DNA of 64,000 nt from Membranipora membranacea (GCA_914767715.1 OU612068.1:1302001-1366000), one strand, 5' to 3'. Positions 1 to 11,163 are shown, counted from the first letter of the stretch. The notes: generated by a model from the sequence alone, not told the origin. A program made the numbers and translations.

Positions 1-152
1 GAAATCAAGAAATTACTGAAAGAAATCGCAACAACCATCCGGACAATTAAAATTGTCAATAAAATCTAGATTATGATTCGCACCCGTTTTTTTCTTCCTT
101 CCGTTCAGTTTGTCATAAAAATATATAGTGACCAATTTTTTTACATTTGCAG
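1..152 (+). other. 3' part of intron upstream of peptide gene copy A exon 2
   Basis: This stretch is nearly identical to 23,461-23,612, which is the intron between the signal-peptide exon and the second exon in copy B. It ends in a T-rich tract and an AG acceptor at 151-152. The matching first exon of copy A must therefore lie just left of the window. Confidence 0.8.
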
Positions 153-545
153 GGATATGATTACTGCTGTCTTCGTTCAGAAACAGAGATGAAAAAAAAG
201 AAAAACTGCATAATAACACCAACAGGACTGACAGAGTGTACATTTAGCTATACACCAGTATGTCTGAAATTGTGCACTCCTGTATTTGTATCCAGTACGC
301 AACAGAACGAATCTAGTGAACAGCAAAGCGAATCCCGTGAACAGCAAAACGAATCTACTACACAGCGAAACGAACCCACTTCACAGCAAAACGAATCCAG
401 TACACAGCTCAATGAATCCAGTGAACATCAAAACGAATCCAGTGAACAGCAAAGCGCAACCAGTACACAACAAAACGAATCCAGCACACAGCAAAACGAA
501 TCCACTACACAGCAAACCGAATCCAGCACACAGCAAAACGAATAA
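153..545 (+). CDS. Secreted six-cysteine peptide, copy A, last exon with expanded heptapeptide tail
   Basis: I do not recognise the family. The exon starts after the acceptor at 151-152 and is open for 130 codons to TAA. Residues 1-46 of the exon are a compact core with six cysteines spaced CC-x12-C-x9-C-x7-C-x3-C and a lysine run before the third. Residues 47-130 are 12 units of a seven-residue repeat with consensus SSTQQNE. Seven junctions make an N-E-S N-glycosylation sequon, so the tail would be hydrophilic and probably glycosylated. The signal-peptide exon is off the left edge; copies B and C show what it looks like. The stop TAA overlaps an AATAAA hexamer at 542-547. Six-cysteine frameworks occur in many secreted peptides (defence, venom, signalling), so no function is assigned. 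Exon structure is well supported by three paralogues; function is unknown. Confidence 0.75.
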   Translation, partial: GYDYCCLRSETEMKKKKNCIITPTGLTECTFSYTPVCLKLCTPVFVSSTQQNESSEQQSESREQQNESTTQRNEPTSQQNESSTQLNESSEHQNESSEQQSATSTQQNESSTQQNESTTQQTESSTQQNE

Positions 546-2185
546 AGTACCAAGCAAAACTTTTTATCATTGCTCTGGTTTTACTAGATCAGATATCTTT
601 CTGGTTTATCTTACAGAGCACTGCTGTAGTAAATAACCATACATGTAACAACATACCCAACCTTTTCCTTTGTCAGTCTGTAGTAAATAACTTTACTGTG
701 ACAACGTAGCCATCCTACTGCCTATGTCCTCCTTACTAACTGTGTGTTCTCTTCATGACTGATTTCTGAATTGCATATTGCTAATTTTATGATTCACTTT
801 AGTCTGAAACTGACGAATTGTTTGTTTATGGCTAGCGACTTTTATTACTGTTACCATTATTTGTTAATAAATTATAAATATAATAAATTGTTTCTAATGA
901 GTATATTTTTTATCTATCCAAGACGAGACAGAGAAAACTCTTTGGATGAGCCGCGTACATAGCAGGCACTATTTAGATTTTAATGAGCACTGCGAATTAA
1001 CCATCACCTACAGACCATTCTGCTTTTTATGTCTTGAAACAAACTCAGCACATGTTCCGCAGACACATCAACAGAATTGGACCTTTCATAGCTAGCTACT
1101 CTTGTTTGAAGAAGAGATGCCAGTTCAGGGTCACCATATATCATATCGAAGAGCTCAAAAAGTTATACAACCTCGTAGATTCTCAAAATGCTGACAAATT
1201 CTCTGAAATTTAAAGCATATTTTGAACAACTGATTTTCAATCTTGAAGTTGCTCCTCAATCAAAGACTTTAAGTCTACTGTAGGGGCAGTACGCACAAAA
1301 ATCATATCTGATCTCAAGTGATCTAGTATTATAAGGGATTTTCTATTTTTCTTGCGCATGCCTCATATCTCCTCTGCTCTTCTGCTTCGACATTATGTCA
1401 AGTTCCACCATTCAAGCTATAGCAGGTTTGGTTCACACGAAGTCCCTTCGGTTCCCTTAATTTGATTAAGTGCATTCCAATGATAAAAGAAAATGTATAG
1501 GGGTCATGTCTCCTGCCATTATGAGCTTGGAGCAAGTGCTGAAAACTGTATCGGCTCTGTTTCCTGTCTCAGCTATGTGAATTGTCTCAGACTTTGGGCC
1601 TGTCTCAGTCTATGCGGCTTACCTCAGGCAGTGCAGCCTGTCTCAGGCTATGTGTCTTGCCTAAGACTATGGTTAATGTCTCAGGCTAGACTTTTGTGGT
1701 GGCATGTATGACCTTGTAAATGAAGGTGAAAACAATGCCATTAGATGCAGCTTTGAAATAGCTCAATTCACTCAAATATCATATCCCTTCACTAGCTAAA
1801 CCAAACTCTAGCTAGTATTTAGTATCGAGTATTTAGTAATGCTATAAAAATCAGACAGCAAAACAAACCAAGATAAAAATGTAGCGAATTTAAGAATTTT
1901 TCTCAACGCTATGACTTTAGTAAACAAATCAAGTGTTGCAAGTTAATGACGCAACAAACAGGTTAACCAGTCAAAAAGTCATAAAAGTCTTATTCTTTTT
2001 CAAATTTGAGGAAGAATATCCCTCCCCTAATGTTACATTCTGCTGGTTAATATAGCCAGAGGTCTCTCTAGATCGAGTGTGATCTAGCTTGCCTCCATTT
2101 TTGATTGCACCCATTCTTATGCTCAAATTTAATCAAACCAAATAAAATAAGTTTCAAGACTTTTCTGACAATTTTTTTTATAATC
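546..2185. other. 3' flank of peptide copy A, duplicated at 24,047-25,635
   Basis: No further coding exon is visible. AT-rich sequence with AATAAA-like hexamers around 866-890 could serve as 3'UTR ends. A diverged 19-bp minisatellite (about 1,558-1,690, see the 36 kb copy) lies downstream. The block matches copy B almost base for base apart from small indels, and matches copy C more loosely. Confidence 0.6.
1558..1692 (+). repeat. Degenerate 19-bp minisatellite downstream of copy A
   Basis: Imperfect units of the type CTGTCTCAGGCTATGTGGC occur about seven times. The same array is shorter at about 25,033-25,130 (copy B) and much longer and cleaner at 35,985-36,235 (copy C). Confidence 0.6.
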
Positions 2186-2389
2186 AGCGTGTTTTCTGAT
2201 ATCTTTTAAAATAACCAGTAGCACTGTGACAAAGCTCTGGATTTGTGATTCAGATATTTGATCTTTTGAGTTTTATCAGAAGAATTTACTTTTATAGAGA
2301 GCAGCTGGGAAATCTGCAAATCCAACAAATAAGATTATTTTTCCCATTTATTAGTGTTAATGTTGAATTATCAAGGCAGATGGGTCCAG

Positions 2390-2880
2390 ATTGCACTCAC
2401 TAACACAAACAACGGAGGGGAACTGCACTGCGGCACTGAAAAGAACAACAATAGCACAACAATGAGACATCCATTAGACAGCTGGTGTATCAAAACATCT
2501 CTGATATACCCAGTCCCTTCTGTCATCAGTTCAATCACCTCTTGAGTTTATAAATCATATGCTGAGTCATGTACCTGGTGGTGGGGCCATAAGTGGTCAG
2601 ATTATATTTGGAGTGAAAAAGTAGTATGTTTGGGGAGAAGAAAGAGTACATGCGACTTAGCTAACAGGACATTGATCTGAAATCTCACATTAAATTCTCA
2701 ATCTCTGAGGGATAACAGAAATCAAAGGTTTTTTTTGCCGCCCTGCTGAGTGTGAATCATACCATACCAGTAACAGTTGTGTCTAGGGAGGATATTGACC
2801 TCTATGAATGATAGCCAGGATATCAATACTTATTTTTCTGTATCTATTAATCCTGTTTGAACCTCAAATATATTTTCTTT
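2390..2880 (+). repeat. Dispersed repeat family R1, copy in duplicon A
   Basis: About 490 bp recurs at roughly 21,640-22,110 and 26,420-26,900 in the same orientation and at roughly 14,930-15,350 inverted. All four share recognisable blocks, such as the segment around the AAAAAGTAGTATGT motif and the closing segment near AATCCTGTTTGAACCTCAAA. No coding potential is evident. It is probably an old mobile element of unknown class. Confidence 0.6.
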
Positions 2881-3810
2881 ATGTCAAACTTATTTTAAAG
2901 CGCTATTATCTAAAATCCTATGCACCCTGATATAGGCCAATAATACACATGTGAAACAAACTAGAACTAAATAGGGAAAATTAATAAGGATGTCACATAC
3001 AGATACCCCTGTACCTGTATGCCACATTATCCACCACAGGCGGTTGGTTGTTCAACGTTACTGTGCAGGGTACTTTAATTGAATCTCCGCATGCCGTGCA
3101 TTATAGATTAAGCTACTTGATAACTTCCTAATATACTAATATACTCTTTACCATTGTCATTGGGTTATTTATCATCGCTTCATCATTCATCATTTATCAT
3201 CACTTAATTAGGAAGCTCAATCTCCTGTTTTGAGTGTTATGTCTGCTGTCATGTACCATCCTTGAATGAGCATCATTAATTAAATCCTGCAAGATCTTTC
3301 TGTAATGTAAAGTTGTACTGTGTAAATTTTATAAGCTGGTAGCATTTTTTATAAAGATCAGTTGCTAGCGGCATTTGGAATGGAGTAGTCGCAATTTGGA
3401 TTTTGCCTGGCAGCTTGCTGCTAGGGTCATGTATAAATTGTGTCTGAATAAAACCGGGAAACTGCCAACAACACAAATTGTCGGATAATCTTACAAGGAT
3501 ATGCCAAACGCTAGCTGGCTGAAGATGGATAATTAATTATCATACTGTCTTTTTCATGAGTCACCATATAATTTCTTTACATGCTTTGCATAATCTTATG
3601 TATAGCTAACTTTAGCATTACACAGTAAATTTATTTAGATCAGAAAAATAACTATCACAGTTAAATTTCTGTTAATATATAACACATAAACTTGTTTTTG
3701 GCATACAAAGGTGACGTCATTTCTCATTACGAAAAGTTTCCCACAAAGCGCCAAAAACAAAATGACAAAAAGTGAGATGAGAATAGATGGAACACAATAT
3801 ACGGGTACCC

Positions 3811-3912
3811 TGACAAATGGACCACACACAAAATGGACCATAAGACAAATGGACCACATACAAAGCGGACCGCAAGACAAATGGACCACATGGCAAATGG
3901 ACCACAACTGGA
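3811..3912 (+). repeat. Terminal minisatellite, left arm of foldback-like element A
   Basis: Five to six units of about 20 bp with consensus ACAAATGGACCACA. The inverted counterpart is at 7,545-7,622. Confidence 0.7.
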
Positions 3913-5183
3913 CCTCATGGTGATTTAATATAGCTAGAGGGCTGTAACTTAGCGCACATAGACAATGGCATAGTATTAGTTGATATAGCAAAGAAAATTT
4001 CTAAAAAAGCTTTTACTTTACGATAATAGCACTGAAAACCTCACTTTTTGGGGTAAAAATGGGAAAGAAAACTGGACCACACTGGACCTCATGGTGATTT
4101 ACTATAGCTAGAGGTCTGCAACTTAGCACACATAGACAATGGCATAGTATCAGTTGATATAGCAAAGAAAATTTCTAAAAAAGCTTTTACTTATACTTTT
4201 TACTTTTACTAGTATCTGTTGATATAAAAAAAATCTGAGAAAATTCATGTACTTTTGTAAGAAAACCTTCAGAAACTAAATTTTGAGGGATAGAATCTCC
4301 TACAACACCAACACAACGGGACTTCGACACCGACACTTGTATATCTGAAACTTGATACAGATAATCAATGAATAGTAGTAATTCATACCTTCCATTTCAT
4401 ATTGTGCTGGAAGAGTGTTAACTATATAGGGGAAACATTTCATGCTTAGAGAATTCTGATCTCTTGCCAAGTCATTGTATTTTCAAGTAATGGTTCTAGG
4501 TAACACCTGGAATTATCCTTTAAAATATCCAGCAAATTAACTAAACAAGCCATCTTCGTAAACCTTCTTCCACTTATAATTCATCTTTTTGCTCACGCCT
4601 GTTTGTCACAATAACATCTCACTGTGGCTGGCTTGCTGGTCTATTGTAGTGTTTGATACACATACTTTACACATAATGCTTCATTATGACTGCCTTAAAT
4701 AACTGGCAGTATGGCATTGGCCGCTTTGGTTTATCTGATATTAACAACGTTGCTCTTTCAACTAATTTGTACTAATTCTTGAATGTAAGTGAGGTCGCTT
4801 GAACATAGTTGAAGATATTGCAAATAACAGATTTGTCTATTTTTACAATCATTTTCAGTATTATACTTCATGTCACAATTATAAAGGTTATTCTAGTTTT
4901 TGCTAGTTACCGTTCCCAAGTGGCACCCATGCATTCCGACGTCCAGTTAAGTTCTTGCGTTGGGGCTGTCTGTGAAATCCCATCCTTAAACATAACAGAT
5001 ATTTCTCGACTGAATACACTTCCATAGCAAGGATAGACCTTGTCCTGATTTTATCTTGTTTTAAAGCTATGTACCACGTCTCAAGGCTCTACCTATAGTA
5101 CAGTACATAATAGTTGTTTGTCGAAACATATTTACTAGGCCAGAAGCAGCCTAGCAATAAGTACTCTAAAAAGAGATGCAAAA

Positions 5184-5612
5184 ATGAGGGTGTACACGGT
5201 TGTGTTGATCATCGTCAGCGGCAGCGTGGCAGTATATGGCAGCATATCCCAAATTTTTCACAAAATTGTTTTTACTTAGTAATTATTGTAGTTTTTGTTT
5301 CAGTCAACAGTCAACATAAAACAAGAATACATAAATGTTTCTAAGGTATAAAGGCGTGCTGAATCCAAAAATGAGGGTGTACCCAGCGGCAGTGGTCATC
5401 GTCAGCTGCAGTATATGGCAGCATATCCCAAATTTTTCACGAAATTGCTTTTAGTTACAGAAAATTGTAGTGTTTGATACAGTCAACATGAATATTTATG
5501 TTTTTAGGGCGAAAAGGCATTGCTGAATCCAAAAAATGAGGGGGTACCCAGTTTTGGCAATCATCGGCAGCGTGGCAGCATATTCACAATTTTTCTCAGA
5601 TTGCTGGTAATT
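5184..5612 (+). repeat. Three tandem units of about 170 bp with small signal-peptide-like ORFs
   Basis: Each unit contains AAAATGAGGGxGTAC followed by a short ORF. In the first unit (ATG at 5,185) it encodes about 31 residues beginning MRVYTVVLIIVSGSVAVYGS, which reads like a signal peptide. The second and third units keep the ATG but drift in frame. Copy B of the element has about seven units (29,640-30,650). It could be a satellite with chance ORFs or the decayed array of a small secreted-peptide exon. Function is not assignable. Confidence 0.45.
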
Positions 5613-6384
5613 CATTATTGTATGCGTGAGCTATGACCCGGAGGTCTAGCTTTAGCATTTCATCAAGAAGCTCATTCTTTTTTAATAGTATAACATAAAC
5701 AACATTATTTACAGAGCTATTTGTTTCCAATAGGATAAATAACGAAAATTTTCTTTATGAGAATTCCTTATTTATTAAGTCTTTGTTTGTGTGTGTATAA
5801 ATATTACTCTGTCTAGCTGGAGCACTTCATGATGAGTTCTAGTTGAACGGAGAAGAGTTGTGCAGGATAATTTCATTCAATAGAAACTTGTCAGATAATT
5901 TTTTCACAACAATACCTAATTTTCTTTTTTCATGTTGGTATGTATGTACCAATTTGAAGAGGTGTAGCTGTAGTACTAGTTTTTATGCTATTTTACCTAA
6001 GAAAACACATTACAGGTTTTTATTTTTTAACGCTCGCTTTATTAAAGATCTTTTTTTGCTTAAGAATCCAAAGCTATGATGTTGAATCTATGCATCTAGT
6101 TTTACAGGCCTAGGAAAAGGGCTTCACCGGTAGGGCCATATTTTTACATAGTTTAATCCGAGACAAAAGTGTTGTTCTGAATAAATGTATGCATTTACAC
6201 TGAATGTCTTTGCTAGATTAGTCATTAGTATGTTCACATGACTGTTTACCAGGTTTCAGACTTTTAGCTGCAGTACTGGTCAAGTTTTCATGTAACTTTA
6301 GCCAACAAAAGGAGGTTTTAAAAGTGTTTTAAAAAATGTTTTCTGAAATTCATTGTGCTTATAAGACTAAATACCGAGATAATA

Positions 6385-7545
6385 CATATATGTACCCAGT
6401 TTCAGACCTCTAGCTAAAGTACTTCACCATGAGGTCCAGTTTTCCATGTATATTTGACCCACAAGCGGAGGTTTGCAAAGCTTTCTCCGGATAACAAAAG
6501 CTTTTTCTCAAATTTCTATCCCTAAAAAACTAATACCGGGTCAATACATGGTGTACCAAGTTTCAGAGGTCAAGTTTTTCATATTTATAAAATAATATTT
6601 TGTTGTTGCTATATTAACTAACACTATGCCATTGACTATATGTGGTAAGTTACAGACCTCTAGCTTTAGTACATCACCATGAGATCCAGTGGTGGTCCTG
6701 TTCATGTCCCACTTTTACCCTGAAAAATGAGTTTTCAGAGCTATTTTTGAAAAAAAAAATCTTTTTTGAGATTTTTTATGGCTATATCAACTGATACTTT
6801 GCCATGGATTTTATGTGCCAAATTGCCGACCTCTAGCTATAGTACACCGCCATGAGGTTCATTTGAGGTCCTGGCTGTTTTCCAAATTTTACCCCCAAAA
6901 ATGAGGTTATCAGAGCTATTTGTGTTAAATAAAAGCTTTTTTTGCAGAATTTCTTTGTTATTTCAATTATTACAATGCCATTGACTATGTGTGGTAAGTA
7001 ACAGACATCTTGCTACAGTACATCACCATGAGGTTCAGTCGGGTCCAGTTTTTTTTCTCATTTTCACCCTGAAAAATGAGGTTTCAGAGCTATTTTTGTA
7101 AAATAAAAGATTTTTTTGCAGAAATTCTTTGCTATTTCAACTATTACAATGCCGTAACAGACATCTTGCTACAGTACATCACCATGAGGTGCAGTTGTGG
7201 TCCAGTTTTTTACCCATTTTTACCCTGAAAAATGAGGTTTCAGAGCTATTTTTGTAAAATAAAAGCTTTTTCTGCAGAATTTCTTTGCTATTTCAATTAT
7301 TACAATGCCATTGACTATGTGTGGTAAGTAACAGACATCTTGCTACAGTACGTCCCCATGAGGTGCAGTTGTGGTCCAGTTTTTTTCCCATTTTTACCCT
7401 GAAAAATGAGGTTTCAGAGCTATATTTGTAAAATAAAAGCTTTTTTTGGGATTTTTTTTGCTATATCAACTTATACTATGCCGTAGACTCTATGTGCCAA
7501 ATTTCAGACCTCTAGCTATAGTACATCACCATGAGGTCCAGTTGT
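6385..7545 (+). repeat. Subterminal tandem array of about 190-bp units, right arm of element A
   Basis: About six units each carry, in order: a CAGACCTCTAGCTATAGTAC-type block, CACCATGAGGTCCAGT, a T-rich stretch with TTTTACCCTGAAAAATGAGG, TTCAGAGCTATTTTTG, and a block ending AATGCCATTGACTATGTGTGG. Units nearest the terminus are most alike, which suggests recent amplification. Copy B has about five units. Confidence 0.7.
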
Positions 7546-7622
7546 GGTCCATTTGTCTCGTGGTCCATTTTTCTCGTGGTCCATTTGTCTTGTGGTCGAT
7601 TTTGCATGTGGTCCATTTGTCA

Positions 7623-8490
7623 CAATACAAATGGTGTGAGATTGAATATATTTTTTATGTCTGAATCATAAAGATATACAGCTCAGAGTTGATCGGTAAT
7701 GAAAACATAAGTTGTGTTATAAAAGGATTAGGGAACATAGTACCCTTACAGTTTTGGTGAACAAATCACCACGCGCTAAGATTCAGATATAGTTTAGTGG
7801 TATTTTACCACTACAGAAGTGGACTGCAGCCCACGGCACACTTTTTCTAGGATCGCTGGCCCTTACCAGCGTTTCCAGGTTCCCAACCTTGACCAGCGCA
7901 GATAATTTTTTTCCCCATTTGAGAGAAGGTAGCAGTTCATCTGTCATGCTGTCACTTACTCCCACTGCTGCTGATTTTTGTTGTAATGTAATAAATTTGT
8001 ATTGAGTAAAGTGTAAAGTTAAAAAATATATATTTGAGCTGCTCTTTTTGCCTCTCAGTGCCACACTCTATATTAACCTAGTTCCCCTTCAGTACGTTGC
8101 GTTACTCGACCCTTCTACCTTGATTCAACAAAGTTATCATGAACGGCTGTAAACAATTGTGAGTTAACCATTGCATTACAATGTTTCCCTGAGAAGTATA
8201 TCATCTGAAAATTTATTATCAGTTCTGACCATCCTTTATTTACTATTAAATTTGTATATGGGATAGTGATGCCTGACTGGTATTTGTATACTTTCTGAGT
8301 TTAATACTATTTAGTGTGTCCTAGTTTATTTTTTTGATTATTTTGCAAATAAATATGAGTATGAGAGATTGTAAAATTGGGCAGCTGCCCAAAAATAGCA
8401 TCGAGATCATCCTGGATACTCAATAATCACATGGCTGCAGCTTAGTTTGCAGGAGCACATCTGGGGCACAGAGGCAAGAAGTCAGTAGAT
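7623..8490. other. Non-coding spacer right of duplicon A
   Basis: Homology to duplicon B stops at 7,622. A minus-strand reading frame at 7,783-8,064 is open for 93 codons but matches no family I know and lies in repeat-like sequence, so I do not call it a gene. Nothing else is recognised. Confidence 0.4.
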
Positions 8491-8491
8491 C

Positions 8492-8566
8492 GCAGTGGGA
8501 TTTGAACCCAGGACCTCCAACAATTGAGAGATACAGCTTTGCACCCAAACCAAGTGGGCTACCACC
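8492..8566 (-). mobile_element. tRNA-derived SINE-like head
   Basis: Read on the minus strand, the segment has an RNA polymerase III A-box TAGCCCACTTGG near its 5' end. A canonical B-box GGTTCAAATCC lies at 498-508 of the 8 kb block (8,498-8,508), at tRNA-like spacing. The acceptor stem does not pair well, so this is more likely a SINE head or tRNA pseudogene than a functional tRNA. Confidence 0.5.
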
Positions 8567-8739
8567 TACTCATACTAATCCCAGCGGATCAAGGGCGATT
8601 GTTTGAATTACGTAGAGTCATAATTAATTGATATGCATTTGGCTTGGATATATCTCATTTCTACCTTCCTCCAAACACAACAGCCGGTGTCTATTTGCCC
8701 CGCCCTCATGGCACAATAAAGATGGAAAAACATAAGTAG

Positions 8740-9230
8740 CCTAGGATAAAATTAAAATTCGTAAGACACTTGCCTCATTGTGCTGTTGAACAACAATAAT
8801 TTATAAAACTTGAAATAAAATCCTAATTGTTGCTTCTTTAGACACAGATCTAAGTTTTCTCACACCACACCCTCCGCATAAACATAAATACTCTTTGACA
8901 AAAAGTAATGGGGCATTAAGTTTTATGTGTCTGTCGACCATCCGACCGCCTGCTGGTACAGAACTGCAATGGATGATTTGTATTTAAAGGGAGGTGATTA
9001 AACGGAAGGCAGAAGTGGCTGTGTTTATCAGACACGTTATGACAGAATGGCTGGATTACAGATATCTCATTTTAGAGCTACTTGTTGTGTTTCTCAGTAC
9101 CAAATTCTTCAGTTCACTGGTTTCCCTTCCTTATGTCATTTTAGTGGTGCAACCAAACCTGTCTGTCTTGAGTTGACAAGGTTGAATAGCTACAAAAGAA
9201 AGAAAGTTTTTATAAGCAAGTAAGAGGAAA
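8740..9230 (+). repeat. Dispersed repeat family R2, copy 1
   Basis: This segment is a diverged copy of about 16,880-17,300. Shared blocks run in the same order: a stretch near AACAACAATxAATTTA, an ACACAGATCTA block, GGTTTTATGTG followed by a GACxATCC block, and CTGGTACAGAAC. A shorter relative covers about 10,380-10,700. No ORF survives. Confidence 0.55.
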
Positions 9231-9680
9231 AATGGTGCGATAGTAAATGGCCGGATCTTCAAATAAAAATCTATTGCAATATCATTATTAGAGAGGCATC
9301 ATAGATGATCTTCTCTAGCTAGTCATCTGGCATAATTTTAGTGATAACAAGATTGTGAAAAATGTCTAGGAAAATTCAAGTGTGAAACACGATAAAGAAA
9401 ACATTATTTTGATTACTTTTTAATCACTGGTATTTTGTGATTTTAATTCACCTCAATATGACAATTCCATCACAGTGCAAAAGCACTAATCCCTGTTCTA
9501 TTTGGGTTCACATGCTTGTTATTTGTCAGCTTGGATTTCCATTAAGCAAATAAATAAGATTTATTCCCAGTTTAAAGTGATCAGGATCCCAAATATTGTG
9601 AAATAATACATTGGCAGACCGGTTTGCAAAACTCGGCTGGTTGTTAACAGATTATATATATTTGACGCGAGGTTAATGAA
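9231..9680. other. AT-rich spacer with repeat fragments
   Basis: It contains a fragment related to family R4, AAGCAAATAAATAAGATTTA near 9,545, also seen near 13,555, 16,210 and 19,250. No gene is visible. Confidence 0.35.
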
Positions 9681-10377
9681 CCTAAAGCTGTAGCTCCACG
9701 TAACGATTTTTACATCGATTTGGGGTCACGAGTGGTTAATCGGTGGATCTGCACGAGTGATTACTCGTGTTAAGTGGACATCGAACTTGTTGGTCTTTTG
9801 CCCGAGTGATCTAGACGATCCTCTATGCTGATTGGTTGTTGATTGCTTGCTTCAATAATTACGCGGTTAAACACGTCATCTATCAAATCGTGACAGGCTA
9901 TCAAAAATGGAGGAGTTGATAATATCTGTAGTTAAATCACATCCTCCTATTTATGATAAAAAAGACCATAACTACAAAGATAGGAGTGGTGCTGTAGTGA
10001 AAATATGGAAGGTAATAGCTGTATCACTTGGAAATGGAAGCTGTCCTGACATGACATCCATAGTATAGCATAGGAAAATCAATTTTACAGAAGACTGAAA
10101 TTTTATTTGGTGAAGATTCAAAGTGACAAAGACCCGGATTTAATATGACATCTATATCCGGTCAATTGTTAACACGCCCATTAAATATCATTGGTCAATC
10201 GATTGAACTGAGGGAGTTCATTGGTCAATCTAGGCACCTGATTTATTACCCCACTATGACTCACTAAACCATTGAGTACTAACTCATAGGCCTGTGTAGC
10301 AGTGTGAGATCGGCCTAGCATGTCTAGACATGCCATCGGCCTGTGATTACATCGTTACGTGGAGCTACAGCTTTAGG
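9681..10377 (+). mobile_element. Short DNA transposon with 27-bp terminal inverted repeats
   Basis: The first 27 bases from 9,681 (starting CCTAAAGCTGTAGCTCCACG) are the exact reverse complement of the last 27 ending at 10,377. The 697-bp body contains a short MADF-like ORF (next entry). In the PIF/Harbinger superfamily a Myb/MADF-like DNA-binding protein accompanies the transposase, so a non-autonomous Harbinger derivative is the best guess. I see no transposase, and the expected 3-bp target duplication is not clear. Confidence 0.6.
9907..10068 (+). pseudogene. MADF-domain remnant inside the inverted-repeat element
   Basis: A 53-codon ORF starts MEELIISVVKSHPPIYDKKD and continues through YKDRSGAVVKIWKVIAVSLG. 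The pattern (LI..Vk.hP..YD, hNYkD, a Val/Trp-rich helix, then .ia..lG) is that of the MADF/Myb-like DNA-binding domain known from Adf-1-type factors and Harbinger ORF2 proteins. It stops after about half of a usual MADF protein, so it is a fragment. Confidence 0.55.
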
Positions 10378-10804
10378 CTGAAGGGACCATGTGTAACCAA
10401 TGAAGAGGGAGTTCATTGGTGTAACAGACGCGTTTTGATGCAATGGCAGACTAATTGGTGTCTCTTTGATTTGAGCTACTGGTTGTGCTTATTAGTACCA
10501 CACTCTTTGCATTTCATTGCATTGGGATGCATGCAACCCAACCCTTCTGCTTTGAATTGCAAAAATAATTAACTGCCGCCAAATATGTATGTTTGTTGGC
10601 TTAAAATTTGATCTACTGGGGTATTTTTGGCATTATAGAGCATGGGCCTACATGAATAATATTGTTGAAAGAATTTTCAAACCTATCATCCATGATCCAG
10701 GCAAGGCAAGTATAGGTTGTATTTGATTTATGTGTTTTTGATTAGGATTTATTACGCATGAAAAAAAAAATACAACACCAGAAAGCTTCATTAAATAACT
10801 ACTG

Positions 10805-10868
10805 TCAGTAACACATCACATAGCCTCAGACCCATCACATAGCCTCAGACACATCACATAGCCTCAGG
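10805..10868 (+). repeat. 20-bp direct repeat, about three copies
   Basis: Units of the type ACATCACATAGCCTCAGACC. Confidence 0.7.
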
Positions 10869-10954
10869 CAGGATGATTGTAATGAATATAATGTAGATTT
10901 AAAGACACAGCTCAAAACTATAAGAATCAATGATGTCAAGATCACCCAGCCACT

Positions 10955-11050
10955 GTAGTATGGTAGAAGCCAGTGTTGGAAGTAGTGGTTGTTGTTGTCT
11001 TCTGTTTGACCAAGTTGACATAACTTCTTTTGACAGAATTACTCGAATTA
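10955..11050 (+). repeat. Dispersed repeat family R3, fragment 1
   Basis: It shares the block around GTGGTTGTTGTTGTC followed by TTTGACCAAGTTGACAT with about 15,515-15,775 and 17,370-17,420, and, inverted, with about 25,790-26,060. Confidence 0.6.
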
Positions 11051-11163
11051 TCAACAAATTTTGTATACTACTGAGGAAGCATATGAATATTACAAAACCC
11101 GGTCAAAGTAAACTTAAATGATTTCGCGGACAATCAAAATTACATGCGCCTGTGCAAGATTGT

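Larger units (their letters stand above)
3811..7622. mobile_element. Foldback-like element with nested inverted subterminal arrays, copy A
   Basis: The left end TGACAAATGGACC (3,811) is the reverse complement of the right end GGTCCATTTGTCA (ending 7,622). Inside each end is a short-period array of a TGGTCCATTTGTC-type motif. Next comes one or more units of about 190 bp containing CTCTAGCTATAGTACATCACCATGAGGTCC, inverted between the two sides: two units on the left (about 3,905-4,200) and about six on the right (about 6,390-7,545). The interior has no recognisable transposase. The same element, with the same left flank, is at 27,842-32,783. The structure resembles foldback or long-TIR non-autonomous DNA elements; the superfamily is not determined and no target duplication is clear. 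Confidence 0.6.

Noticed and set aside
13-636. Reading frames on the minus strand (13-243) and in another + frame (286-636) across peptide copy A
   Set aside because: They are shadows of the heptad repeat and of intron sequence; the exon frame is fixed by the splice acceptor and by copies B and C.
7783-8064. 93-codon minus-strand frame
   Set aside because: No recognisable motif, no splice context, and it lies among repeat fragments.
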